Source: Daphnia pulex
Lineage: Eukaryota; Arthropoda; Branchiopoda; Diplostraca; Daphniidae
DNA: 64,000 nucleotides
NCBI RefSeq assembly: GCF_021134715.1
Contig: NC_060022.1
Coordinates: 4,965,001-5,029,000, forward strand
Reading direction: 5' to 3'
Shown here piece by piece: positions 24,903 through 36,528 of the stretch. A model generated the notes under the pieces. That model had not been told where the DNA came from. It saw only the letters and a program-made list of their open reading frames with translations, and made no database searches. The position numbers were made by a program, and so were the translations under genes. Each line of letters opens with the position of its first letter. Position 1 is the stretch's first letter.

Positions 24903-26189
24903 ATGGCCAGGAAGAAGGAAGATAATGGAAAGTACAAGAGAATAACGAACAAATCAAAGAAATCATCTCGTGATAGTAAGGATGTAGACGCCGATGTGAT
25001 AAAATCTCAACTAATAACCCTAGGTCTGACATTGAGAGAGGTTCCTGGGGATGGGTAGGTTGTGTTGCATAATATTTTAAGTTATCTCTTTACCCTGTGT
25101 TAAATCTAACGATTGTTTTTTTTTATTAGGAACTGTTTGTTTCGTGCGTTAGGTGACCAACTAGATGGTCATATGGGCAATCATTACAGACATAGACAAG
25201 ACACAACAACCTACATGCTAGAACACAGAGATGATTTCCAACCTTTCGTGGAAGATGATCTTCCTTTTGAGAAGCACAGTATGAATACATTTTGTTTTAA
25301 TTATCAGCCACTTACAATCAATTATTTATTCAGTCAGTGAACTGAGTCAGCCAGGTACATATGCTGGAAATGATGCAATTGTGGCATTCGCTAGACTCCA
25401 TCAGGTAAAAAAAATCCAATGGCATTTAATCTACTGGTTTTTTTTAATCATTAAAATGTATGTTCACAGGTCACCATTGTCATTCATCAACCAAATGCAC
25501 CACTTTGGCAAATCCGTGGCTGGGAAAGTAGTGGAGCTCAAACAGAGAAGAATAAAAAGGGAAAGAATTACAACAATATTCCCATATCTCGTCAACTGCA
25601 TATTGCATACCATGGTGGAGACCACTACGATAGCGTCAGACGATTGGGAGATACCAGCCATGTCCCCGCGAATATTCAAATCGACGTCGAGAGTGAAGGA
25701 AATGAGGTAACAACTCAGAGCCAAAACACAGCTGACCAAGATTATGATTCCTGCGACCTTCACGAAATCAACCGTGTCGATGATTCAGTGAGTGTTTTTA
25801 TTAAAACGTTAAATAGTGAAATCTCAGTGCGAGTATTGTTCAATTTTGAAAACCAGGAAGCCAACGAAATTGAGCGCGAAGCTATTCTACGTACAGGATG
25901 TCAGGATCTCGCCATCGTTCGACAACTCCTTTACAATAATTGTGGAAACCTTGAAGCTGCCGTTGAAGATCTCTTGGCATTGTCTTTAACTTCCGTTGAC
26001 AACGAGGAACCTAAAATGGATCCATCTGGGGGACGTTCTAAATCGACCTTCAGCCGAAAACAGTTGGAACGAATTCGTAAACAAGAGAGAAAGCGAGCCG
26101 GCGAGGCCAGAAGAAAACCTTGTAATACTACTAGAGAATCCCCAGAAGAAGCCGTCATAATTGGAAAAGTTCAGTGCCTAAACATATAA
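24903..26189 (+). CDS. OTUD3: OTU domain deubiquitinase, OTUD3-like
   Basis: Exons 24903-25054, 25130-25278, 25334-25404 and 25470-26189 join in phase. The protein starts with a Lys/Arg-rich segment. The OTU domain follows, with the catalytic Cys in GDGNCLFRAL (C53), a [18 protein letters not shown] helix and the catalytic His in [11 protein letters not shown] (H176). A UBA-like segment near the C-terminus contains [16 protein letters not shown] and [15 protein letters not shown], followed by a basic tail. This order matches OTUD3, a cysteine protease that removes ubiquitin, including Lys6- and Lys11-linked chains. A 69-nt segment (25788-25856) has good splice sites but is also in frame, so the protein is about 340 residues if it is removed or 363 if it is kept. 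The gene is divergent to LANCL and followed by OTUD7 on the same strand. Confidence 0.92.
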
Positions 26190-27528
26190 ATAATTTTTGA
26201 ATTTGCTAAACGTTAGTTCATTAACATCCAAGCTACAGCCACCGAATATGTGCAGCTGTTTGAATTATTTACTCATTGTGCTTAGTATTATTTATGAGAT
26301 GAGTACGGTGTATGCTATCACTATTTACTGGAGGAATTGTGTGCTAGCTCTCACACAATATTTTCATAGACTACTCTTCACTGTGGTGAGTTCGATAGCT
26401 ATGCTAGTTGTCGTTGCCAGCCAAACAGCTACTATGTTGTAAATTTAAAAATTAGAGCATATCGCTTCCCTGCTATTTGTCAAAATGAAAATTTATAAAA
26501 TCATTTGTGTTTGATAAATTTAATAATTTATATATCTTTTAATCTCTTAATTATTAGTTGGTTCAGAAATAAAGTATTGGTGGAAAGGTCAAATGCTTCT
26601 GCTCACGTGTCACGTCTACTGAAAACTATATTATAAACAAATCTTTTGTCCGTGTAGTTTAATCAGAATTTTTATTCAGTGCCAGGGACCTGGGGTTAAA
26701 GTACAAATTGCTGAAATTAATCCGCAGGAAAGTCCGCCCGTCAGCTTATTATTAGTGCGGACTAGTAATAAATGTGACATAGCGTTGGGTACATTTGTGG
26801 TTTCGGCCTACAGGAGATTATGAATTTATTCTTTTTAGTCATCACATGATATAATAAGGTTACAGGGAACGGGCGAAGTCTGTAATAATGAGAAGTTTCC
26901 CAGTCCCGCCCTTTTAGAAAATGACCGAAATTACTTTCACTCTTTATTTACAGAGACATCTAGCGAAAAGGATTGAAACAACTCGTTTCAGGCTCCAGCT
27001 GCGCCGTCAAAATAGTAGCAGTCTACTCTACACTGTTACGACTACATAACACTGCAAATATGGAGCTTACGCTTGTTTGACTTTAGTGAAAGTGAAAATT
27101 AGGTCAGATGCTATACAGTTGAAGGACTAGTCACACGGACAAAAAAAACTAGCTCCATTAGTGTACAGTTATATACCTGAGAAATGTACGGTTATTTAGA
27201 TACTTCGTCAGCTAGTGTGAGGTAGTTTTCCTTATGTATTCCTAATGTATACACTGGCGAACGACAGAGCAGGAAACATTTCGGGAACAAAGTAAACCCC
27301 AGGTGTTTGTGACGTGATACTCCTATCAGCTTTGACAAGTGGCCTGAAATAATCACGAACGTCGGACAGGAAATGCATTGATACCAAAAAGACTACAAAG
27401 GAAATTGTGGTAAGACATGTTCTAAATCCTTGCAGCCATTTACTTTAGAAATCACCTTTAATATTGGTTTTTAAAATATATTTCTTCATTTAATATCAGT
27501 ATTTCCACTTGCTTTGTTTACATCTCAG
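26190..27528 (+). other. OTUD3 3' flank, OTUD7 promoter and leader intron
   Basis: After the OTUD3 3' UTR this stretch has no coding frame. A donor (TTGTG|GTAAGA) at 27410 and the acceptor CATCTCAG at 27521-27528 define a likely 119-nt intron in the OTUD7 5' leader, so the OTUD7 transcript probably starts upstream of 27410. Short hydrophobic frames at 26197-26442 are not supported. Confidence 0.45.
26568..26573 (+). terminator. Poly(A) signal of OTUD3
   Basis: AATAAA lies about 380 nt after the OTUD3 stop codon. It is the first canonical hexamer in the downstream flank. Confidence 0.5.
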
Positions 27529-27531
27529 GTG

Positions 27532-30500
27532 ATGCCTGTAAATCCAGTGGTAGCCCCTCTATCCCTTGGAAATGGAGTGCAAGTATCTTCAGCAAACCTC
27601 CCTACCAATGTTGCAACTAATAAACCCACTTTAACCAAAATCTCAGCAGTTGATGTTTGTGATGAAGAAGGTGATTTTAACTTTAATTGTCTATTAATAT
27701 TTTCAATGATTTCATGTTCGCTTTTTATTTCTTCCAGCCAAAAAGCTGTCTCGTGGGATATCACGTACAGCAGAAAATGCTTGTGTAATCTCTCAAATTC
27801 GAAATGAACTGTGTGTTTCACTCTCTGAAGTTGAGGAACCTAGTTCTTTAAACAGTCAATTCAATGCCTTAGAGACAAATGACTGCACCTTTACTCTTCC
27901 TGATCTGTCAACCCAATCTGGTGAGTGATAATACTCAATTAATGGTTATATATTTTTATTATGGTTTAAACAACATAATTTTTTTTCCATAGATGAGTTC
28001 CGTGCGTTTCTTGAAAATGAGTTGATTGACACCTCTATGGCTGTGTCGTTGCAAGAGGCTGTCCGTTTAAACTGGTGGACATGTTTAGGTGAAGGATGCG
28101 AGAAACTATGGCCGCTGTCGACAACAGGGGACGGCAATTGCCTTCTCCATGCTGCGTCTCTAGGTATTTTTCATTGTTTTTCCGTGTGATAGAATAATTT
28201 GATTTGAAATGTTACTTATAATCACAGGAATGTGGGGATTTCACGATCGACTTCTTATACTGAGGAAAGCACTGCACAACTTTCTGACCATGGGGACATT
28301 TCGTCATGCCTTGTGGAGGAGGTGGAGGTGGCAAAACGCTCGATCCAACCTCCAAGTAATAATGTTTTGATCCCAATGTTTTATGGTGCCGTAAAATGAT
28401 TCGATTGAAACTATTGCAGGCGGGATTGGACTTGCGTCTAAATGAGGAAGAATGGCGACGAGAATGGGAAAACATTCTGAAGCTAGCTAGTTCTCAGCCG
28501 AGAACATCTGGTTCATCTACACCAAGTGCATGCGAAACGGAAACCGATGGTCGCGGAGAATCCTTTAACACCTCGAGTAAAACTTACGAATCCCTGGAAG
28601 AGATACATGTGTTAGCATTAGCCCATGTTCTCAAGCGGCCTATTTTTGTCATCGCGGACACTGTTTTAAAAGTAGGCGATAAACAGGCTCACATGATTCA
28701 TGTCACGCCTATCACTCACGAAGGATCTAAGCTGATTACGACTGTCTGGCGGCCTTCTTCTGAGCTTTATTTTAAAACGTTTTTATTGGTCTATATCTCA
28801 TCCAGGATGTCAATGGAGAGGACCTCGCACCTATCCCATTCGGTGGCATCTACCTTCCGCTGGAGATTGAGCCTAGTGAATGCAGCCGGTCGCCTTTAAT
28901 TTTAGCCTATGACGCTGCTCATTTTTCAGCTTTAGTTGCCATGGCGCCTCAGAAGAAATTCTCCCCGACCACTTGCGAACAAGTTCATGAGCCACCTGCC
29001 GGTATTTTCTTGTTTATTCAGAGCCAGCTTTTGTCACTGTTTGGAAATTGGTTTTTCTTTTTAAACTATTTTAGTTATTCCTCTGGTGGACGTGGATCGT
29101 GAATTATTGCCCATCCAGTTTGAGGTGGATCCAGGCGAAGCGTGCGTTTGGAACCGGGATGAATTCAATGAGGCTGTTGTTCAACGGGTTGCCTTCACGC
29201 ATGAGGATCGTCTTGCGTTGCTGAACCAGTTCCTTGATTTAGTCGACATTCCGTGTCCGGCAGTCATTAAAAATAGCAGCTCTAAAACTTCCAAAGTCAA
29301 AAATGATACCAAAGCAAATGGAACTCTCAGTCGTCCGTCACACGACACGGAAGGATGGAGTAGTGATGGCGAATTTAATGGGGCTCGATTTGGTCCATCC
29401 GGGCCTAAAGCCCCTGGCAAGCAGCTACACTACAGTGTAGCTAAACAATTTGGCAGTCTAGGGCGTTCCGTCGGTCGCAAGATAAAGAAAAATTTGATTG
29501 ACAACTTCACCCTGAAGCATCCGCTACCGTCGCCAGCCCGCCTCAATAATGTCCAATGGGAATGTCCGGATTTCATACTGTGTGCCCGTCTGCATACCGA
29601 GAAGCACCATCCTTGCCTCGAGCAGATGATTAGCAATTACATGCAATCGGCTCGTCATAGGTTTGAACAGCAGCAGGCCGAACGTCAACGTCAAACGCTT
29701 GTCTGGCAGCGCCGGAAGCAGCATACCTTGGCCGAAATGGCCATCCAAGAGGGACCTAGCCCTTGCATTAATCCCAACTGCTCCATGTACGGGACTGCTC
29801 TCACCAGCTACATGTGCACGGCCTGCTACGCAAAACAACTCGAGCAGGAAGAAGAAAGGGCCAAGAATCTGAAAGTGGCTGCTACAAAATCAAACAGCTG
29901 CGGCAATCAAAACGCTCTGTACGGAATTGGGAAATCCGTGTTCTATGCCCAATCAGACAGCCAATCTTACGCCGATGCCACCAACATTCCGGCGCGCAGA
30001 CCACCGAATGGACAAAACGGGACGCTGTATCTCTCGAATTCTACTTTTTACGGCGACGGGAATCCGCCCAACTCGGCAACACCTTCTCCTAAAATCGAGG
30101 AAAAGGTTGTTTTCGAGAAGATAAGTCCTAATATTTGTGAAAAGTTTAAACAGCCCAGCGTGGTGGAGCCAGTCGGGCAACAAGCAAAAGCGACCACACC
30201 AACCATGCCGACGATCATTGCCAAAGTTTACGAGCGCAACGGAACCCATAAACCAACTGAAGAACTGATTGATTTGAGGCTGGATCATCCTGAAGAACAA
30301 CAAAGGCCAACACATCCGGTCCGCCCGCCCAGACTTTTACAGCAGCCACACAAAGGGGTGGCAGGAAATTCTCCTGTGGACGTCGAGTTACCGCGCTCTT
30401 CCCCCGTAGTTGAGAAAGTTGTACCGCAGCCTACGTCTCGACTTTTATCTCATTATGATAGCATCCGCAAACAGTGCAAATCAACCGGATGCACCTCGTA

Positions 30501-30612
30501 CGGCATGGCGAACACCCAGTGGTTTTGCTCAGATTGTTTCTTTATCCGAAAGAAAGCTGCACTGGCTAGGGAGTCCATCCTTGAAGATCTGAAAGCGGCG
30601 CAAATGCAATAG
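27532..30612 (+). CDS. OTUD7: OTUD7/Cezanne-like deubiquitinase with two A20 zinc fingers
   Basis: Coding exons 27532-27670, 27738-27920, 27993-28163, 28228-28355, 28420-28671, 28806-29001 and 29075-30612 join in phase and give 868 residues, near the length of vertebrate OTUD7 proteins. The A20-type OTU domain shows LVPxx-like entry replaced by [18 protein letters not shown] with the catalytic Cys at 157, [44 protein letters not shown] and the catalytic His at 330 in [10 protein letters not shown]. The Ser/Pro-rich C-terminal half carries two A20-type zinc fingers: CINPNC...CTAC near residues 586-606 and CKSTGC...CSDC near 823-843. OTUD7B (Cezanne) is a Lys11-preferring deubiquitinase in NF-kB control and mitosis; the same chemistry is expected here. 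The N-terminus begins in the second exon after a leader intron. Trabid and A20 are less likely because there are no N-terminal NZF fingers and only two A20 fingers. Confidence 0.92.
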
Positions 30613-32016
30613 TGAAAACGGAAGCAAATAATCTAGACTAATTATCCAAAAATTTCAGCCTGACTTTGTTCATATAATCGACTATTTATGACTACAGGGA
30701 TACCGTTCCTCCAAAACTATTTCCTTACAAATACCAGTACGTTTTTGAAGAAAAAAAAAATAATTAGTAGCCAACGATTCAACTGATTGCCTTATTTTTC
30801 ATGGATAGCGTCAAGCTTTTCTCGTTATCTCACGCTTTGAAACGAATTTTAACGTGAAATTGCAATGTCAGTGAATTGCGGTTGTTTGTTTTGTGTGGCT
30901 TTACAAGTGGGCGGGTTCTGGTTCCATGCAGTTGTTTAGTCTCAAAAAGATTGGCTGAGTCACTTTTTAGTCGACACGTTCTTTTATTGAGAAATGTAGC
31001 TTTCTTCGATTGGATTTGTTCATAGTTGTAATATCGATTTCTTCAAACAAATGTTGTTTGCGTATTATCAAGTCCTTCTCTCTCCGCGTTTAAAAAAATC
31101 ATTTCCGTCGCGTTTTTATTTCTTTTCGTTCTTTGTAGCATGCAAATCTCTCTAATCCGGGATATGAATGTTTTCTCATTTTTCCACATCACTAAGATGA
31201 TCTGTCTTGATCAAAGAACGTCATATCTGGCATTTATTATTTCGATGTAGCTTGTTGATGACTATATATATATACGTATATATAAATGAAGTAAAGTAAA
31301 TACACAACTTGCTCATTCACTAGCGTCTAGATGTGAAAAAAGGTTACGTTGTAGTTGTACTACTAAAGAAGAGCCCAATACAATTAAAAACGAATAAGTT
31401 GGTATGATCATCTGGGATATGAAAGGCGTCACGCACATCCTGTATCACGCAGTCGTCGCTGCATAGTACTTAAAAAGTAAACTTTCAGTTACCATGACCC
31501 GATTTTGGAAGAGCATGCCAACTATAGGTGGATCGCGCTCACATTAGTATATCTTCTAAAATGTCAGGGGACGTATAAGAAAAATAAGCAAAAATACATA
31601 ATATAAGCAAAATACAATCAAATATTTACGAATAACGGGGTAGGTACGGTACACTCGCTGTTTTTTTTATAATTCAAACTTGTCTAGACGGATCATTTTT
31701 TTTTAAATGCTTGCAGCTTAAAATTCACAGTTGTAAGGTAGGCTAGTAATCCGAAGAGACTCAAGAGAGTACAAATTACGATATGCATATTTACGACGGA
31801 TTTACCCGGTCGGGATTATTTTGGTTCGTTCGTTCGCAGACAGAAGTTCATTCAAGTTGCATACTTGTCTGATAGGTGGTGGGGTTGTAGCCAGCCAGCT
31901 GATGCAATGTGCACATTGTAGTACTTGCATTTGATGTAATTATTCGTGCAATATTCTTTCATCTACTATTCCGGTATTTATTGCAATTAGTAAATAGTAA
32001 TCTCCACACTTAAATC
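30613..32016 (+). other. OTUD7 3' UTR and HARS upstream region
   Basis: No open frame of interest. The stretch holds the OTUD7 3' UTR, TATA-type simple sequence near 31264-31285 and AT-rich DNA leading to the HARS start. No canonical AATAAA was seen close to the OTUD7 stop. No TATA box is obvious upstream of 32017. Confidence 0.45.
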
Positions 32017-34028
32017 ATGGCAGATGCCGGTAAAAGTATCGCCGACCAGATAAAAGAACAAGGAGAGATCGTTCGAAAACTCAAGGCGGAAAAAGCCGGC
32101 ATTGACAAGGTATAAATTAAGTTTCCATTGCTGACCAGCACATTGTATAAAAAAGTTATCAAAGGTTTTTTTATTGGTGGAACTTCAATTCTTACAATTC
32201 TTCCACACTTTTCAAAGGTGGTTGAATCTGTTGCATAGTTTCCTTTTCTATATTGTCAGTCTGCAAAGTGTTGATTGAAAATGAGACTTATCAATTTGAT
32301 GCCCGGTGCTTATTATAAACTATTCCGCTGCCTTTCTTCCAAGATCACAGAGGAAGTCTCTAAACTACTGGCACTGAAGGCTCAACAAGGAAGTGACAAG
32401 GATGAAAAATCCAGTGGCAAATTCGTCCTCAAAACAGCCAAAGGAACTCGTGATTTCAACCCAAGGCAGATGGTGATCAGGCAGCAAGCTTTTGACAAAA
32501 TTATTGCATGCTTTAAACGCCATGGTGCTGAGACTTTGGACACACCGGTTTTTGAACTGAAAGAAGTCCTCACTGGAAAATATGGAGAAGATTCCAAACT
32601 TATCTACGATCTGGCGGATCAAGGAGGAGAAATCCTTTCACTTCGTTATGACTTGACCGTTCCCTTTGCTCGCTTTTTGGCGATGAACAAGGTTGGATCC
32701 ATCAAACGGTACCAACTCGGCAAGGTGTACAGAAGAGACAATCCTGCCATGACCAAAGGAAGATTTAGGGAATTTTTCCAATGTGTAAGACTCTTTTAAT
32801 TAAGCAACTTGTTGCTACTGATATTTTAATTGTACCAATTGTTTCTTTCTAGGATTTTGATATCGCTGGCCCAACTGATCCTATGATTCCCGATGTCGAG
32901 TGCGTCAGAGTGGTTACTGAAATTCTCGATTCGTTGGATTTGAGCGAACACATCGTCAAAATTAATCATCGTAAAATTTTAGATGGCCTTTTCGAAGCTT
33001 GTGGTGTTCCTGATACTCAATTTCGAGCTATATGTTCCTCAGTTGATAAACTAGATAAGGTACGATATTCTGTTTGATACTAGAATTGCATATAAACAAT
33101 TAATAAAAACTTTATGCATTTCTAGTCGCCTTGGGAAGAGGTGCGTAAGGAGATGACCGATGAGAAAGGTCTAGCACCTGAAAAAGCTGATCAAATTGGA
33201 CAATACGTTCTTCGTTCTGGCCAAGATGACTTGGTAGAGCAACTGTTAGCCGACCCCAAATTGAGTTTATCCAAGTCGGCGATTGAGGGCCTTGAGGCTT
33301 TGAAATTGTTCTTCAGATACGCAGAACTCTACGGAGTTAAGAAGCGTGTCAAGTTTGACATGAGTTTGGCCCGAGGATTAGACTACTACACCGGGATAAT
33401 CTACGAGGCTGTGTTAACAAGTATTTTGTATATATTTTTTGTACATTAAAAGACAATCCTATTTAATATCCATTATTTTGTTAGACCAAAACCCTGAAGA
33501 AGGAGTCGGTTCGATTGCAGGTGGCGGTCGTTACGATAATTTGGTTGCACTATTCGATCCTAAAGCAAAGGCCGTCCCGTGTGTCGGTGTTTCGATCGGC
33601 ATTGAGCGGATTTTGGCGATTTTGGAGAACCGAGAGGCCAATCTTAAATTGCGAACCGTCGAAACCCAAGTTTACGTTGCAGCTGCGCAAAAGAATCTCT
33701 TGGAGGAAAGGATGAAAATTTGTGCTGAGCTCTGGGACAAGGAAATAAAGGTTAAACGACGTGCTAATTAACACCTAAAGAACATTTACTAATGCAATTT
33801 TATGTATCGTTGCAGACGGAAATGTCCTATAAAGCTAATCCAAAGTTGCTGGGGCAATTGCAGACTTGCGAGGAGCAGGGTATTCCCTGGGCAATTATTA
33901 TTGGTCAATCGGAATTGGAAAAAGGAGTGGTCAAACTGCGTCACGTCCCGTCTCGTCAGGAAGAGGAAATTGAACGTTCGAAATTGGCGGACGTGTTGAA
34001 GCAAAAATTGAACGCTTCCATTGTTTGA
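32017..34028 (+). CDS. HARS: Histidyl-tRNA synthetase, cytosolic isoform
   Basis: Exons 32017-32109, 32344-32784, 32853-33059, 33126-33420, 33485-33750 and 33816-34028 join in phase and give 504 residues, close to the usual length. The first exon encodes the first helix of a WHEP domain ([20 protein letters not shown]), completed in exon 2 by [16 protein letters not shown]. The class II catalytic core follows: motif 2 [17 protein letters not shown] (about 162-178), the histidine-specific [10 protein letters not shown] (328-337), a GGGRYD loop and motif 3 [10 protein letters not shown]. The C-terminal anticodon-binding domain contains [12 protein letters not shown] and ends in NASIV. The enzyme charges tRNA-His with histidine using ATP. 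Four of the five introns are 64-68 nt; the first (234 nt) hosts an alternative start exon. Confidence 0.95.
32256..32260 (+). promoter_or_regulatory. Initiator-like motif for the internal HARS promoter
   Basis: TTGTCAGTCTG contains the arthropod initiator core TCAGT. It lies in HARS intron 1, 21-25 nt before the ATG of the predicted mitochondrial isoform. No TATA box precedes it. Confidence 0.35.
32281..34028 (+). CDS. HARS: Histidyl-tRNA synthetase, predicted mitochondrial isoform
   Basis: Directly upstream of the common acceptor at 32343 an ATG at 32281 opens 21 codons, [20 protein letters not shown] plus K, in frame with exon 2. This stretch has arginine, lysine and hydrophobic residues and no acidic residue, as mitochondrial presequences do. 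If transcription starts inside intron 1, the unspliced 5' end is translated and the protein (about 494 residues) replaces the first WHEP helix with this leader; all later exons are those listed for the cytosolic form. An initiator-like TCAGT lies 21-25 nt upstream of the ATG. Single HARS genes that serve both compartments are known in other animals. The reading frame is seen directly; targeting and promoter use are inferred. Confidence 0.7.
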
Positions 34029-34068
34029 AGATCACCTTTTTTTGCCAGTGCAAAAGATTCTATCTTGA

Positions 34069-34074
34069 AATAAA
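34069..34074 (+). terminator. Poly(A) signal of HARS
   Basis: TTGAAATAAAGATA contains AATAAA, 41 nt after the HARS stop codon. Position and sequence are typical. Confidence 0.75.
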
Positions 34075-36528
34075 GATATTTGGATCTACTGAAATCCATC
34101 GTTTTATTTGCTGATCCGATGAAACGATTGACAACCAATTACTTTAATTTACTCTGCTTATTATATATAAATGGGTACATTTGTTTAATTAAGTGACGAG
34201 TCTTACTTTGAACACCTGATCAATCAACTATCACTAATGCCTGACGTAACTTAGTAAAGTGACATCATTAAAATTGTATTCCATCCTCAGCAGACTGTGG
34301 GGCGTTACTGACGGGAAGGGGGGGGGGGGGTTATAGAGACAGGAGTGACGAGGGCTTTCCTGTTTCCGGATTTCCATGAAACCTCATAAACGATGCTTGT
34401 ATGTTGCAGGTGAAAACACATCTGCTCCGTATCTCAAGGGACAGTTGCTATAGCGTAGAACAAAGAAGAAGATCGTGCTCAGTACACAACGGTCGATATT
34501 CTTCTGGGTCGCTCGTCCGTCAACTACGAACAATGAAACTCATTTGATATTCATGAGTCGGCCCACGCCGAAGAGTCGTTTTAATATTAGAACAAGCCAA
34601 CTGAAATACGAGCAATAACCAGAAAAACTGCACTTGTATTTGCCATGAAAAGTAATGTTCATCACATGTTACTGGATAGCAGAAATATGTTTTGCTGTAT
34701 CATCGTCCCGAATTACGTCAGGTTGGTATAGTATGGTCACATTGATCACATTACATCGACATGTCACGGTAACAAAAGGCAATACAAATAATGAAGAAAG
34801 AAGATGCTTTCTACTTAAACTCTGCCTTTACAGCTGCCTGTACATATATATATATATAGGCTACTACCTGGAAAAATGATAGAAGACGAGACTGATAGCC
34901 GGCATATTTTTAGAAGCAGAGGTTAGTCAGTTAGTGAGAGTATATTTTTCTAGCCATAAAGGAAGAGGATAAACATTTCTTCGCTAAAGAGAAACGATCG
35001 TGTGGACTACTTTGTGACACCATTCAAAGCCAACGCAAACATTTTCGATCGGCTAAAAATATTTCCAAAAAGTCATCCCCCCAGAAAAGGGGGGTGGCGT
35101 GGTCTTTTTAATTCTCGCGGATCTCGCCACCGTGCGCAAGGAGTTAAAAACCGAGAAGAGGCTTCGCTAAGCGTCTATGACGCCTTCCCTTCCTCCTTGA
35201 TTTTTGTTAGGGAAAAAAAGCGTTTTACAGTAACTTTTCTGGCTTATTCAAAGATATTTACAAGACACAGTCGCCCGCTTCTTCGACTGTTCACAAGAAC
35301 GGGCAAATGTCAACTTTGATTCACATCCAACCGTTCGGTAAGTTACATTTTTAAGTTGTAATTCTACGTTGTCTATCTCGCCCATGCCAGGCTGTGTGTG
35401 AAGTTTCCCTCCATCAGGCATCTACTTCCATGCGAATCGATAAAACTCATTGTTTAATCATACCCAATCCTGCCTCCATTTTTGATCGACACGCTATTCA
35501 ACGTCGTTGAAGAGCTGTCTGATCACTTTATTGACATTTCCTTTCTGCAGCTCAAATGTGGGATTCATGTAGTTTGTCAGGGGACGTTAAATTTTTGGTT
35601 TCATTAGTAGACGATGTGGGTTTGAATTGGCATTCTCATCTTGTCTCTTGAGCATCGAAATGCCTTCATCAAGAGACAAACCCTGTTTATGTGGCTTGCA
35701 ATAGCAGGGCTATGTAGGATTGAATAACAGGTGGTAGGCTTAACATCTTTTAAAGCTTAACAGGCAGTTCCATTTTATTGATGCATTTCAACATGGAGAT
35801 AACCTCAGAGATTACCTCTCTCTTTTTTTAGAAGTTCTGGTTCAATCTGGTTCATTCGTTCCTACTGTCTGATTTCCCCCTTGAGCACCTTTACGCCAGA
35901 ACATATTTCCAGCATCCAGGTTTCTGTCATTCTTCTGATTGATGTGTTGAAGGCATTAAGATTGGTTGGTTGTTTTCCCCTCTTTTTTCTTTTCTTTTCT
36001 TTTTTCTTTTATTTTATTTTTAAAAGCCGTCTTACTAGGATAGCGCGTGTCGTGGATTTAGGAATCACGCGAGCGGTTCAGTAAATCATTCCCGTTTCAT
36101 CAACATTTTCGACTCGATAACACATACATACACACCAACGCACACACACCGTCAGCTGAAAGACGAAGAACTTTTTCCTTTTTTCTTCACAAGCAAAGCA
36201 ACACATGCGTCTTTTCTATGTTTTTGCTACTCTTCCACCCCAGCATTTCTCCCCCCCCCCTTAACCCCGCCCGGTTTTGAAGGAATGGGCCAAGTTTAGC
36301 ACGGCGTACTAATGGGCTCTTCCAAGTCGCCTGACGTCGTATCCCGCTGACTTTGGAAGTTGAGAGAAAGAAAAAGTCCAATGAGGAGCAAAGGAAAACA
36401 AAACGAGTGCATAGTCGTCTAGCGTCGCAAGGATGTGGTAAAGCAGTCCTCCTTGAGACGTCGATGGTTTCAGTTGCTCAATCCTCCCCGAAACAAAAAG
36501 TTGATCTCGAACCCGTTACGCGTGTCAA
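34075..36528 (+). other. Intergenic DNA with a possible hnRNP K leader exon
   Basis: No supported gene. A strong donor (TTCG|GTAAGTTA) at 35338 follows a stretch with fewer homopolymers and could end a non-coding first exon of the downstream hnRNP K gene. The open frame at 35002-35319 has no recognisable family. A C tract lies near 36251. The sequence just upstream of 36529 has an in-frame TGA at 36502-36504, so the coding exon that follows begins with its own ATG. Confidence 0.35.
34318..34330. repeat. Poly(G) tract
   Basis: Thirteen consecutive G in the intergenic DNA downstream of HARS. It may form a quadruplex or show length variation. Confidence 0.85.
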
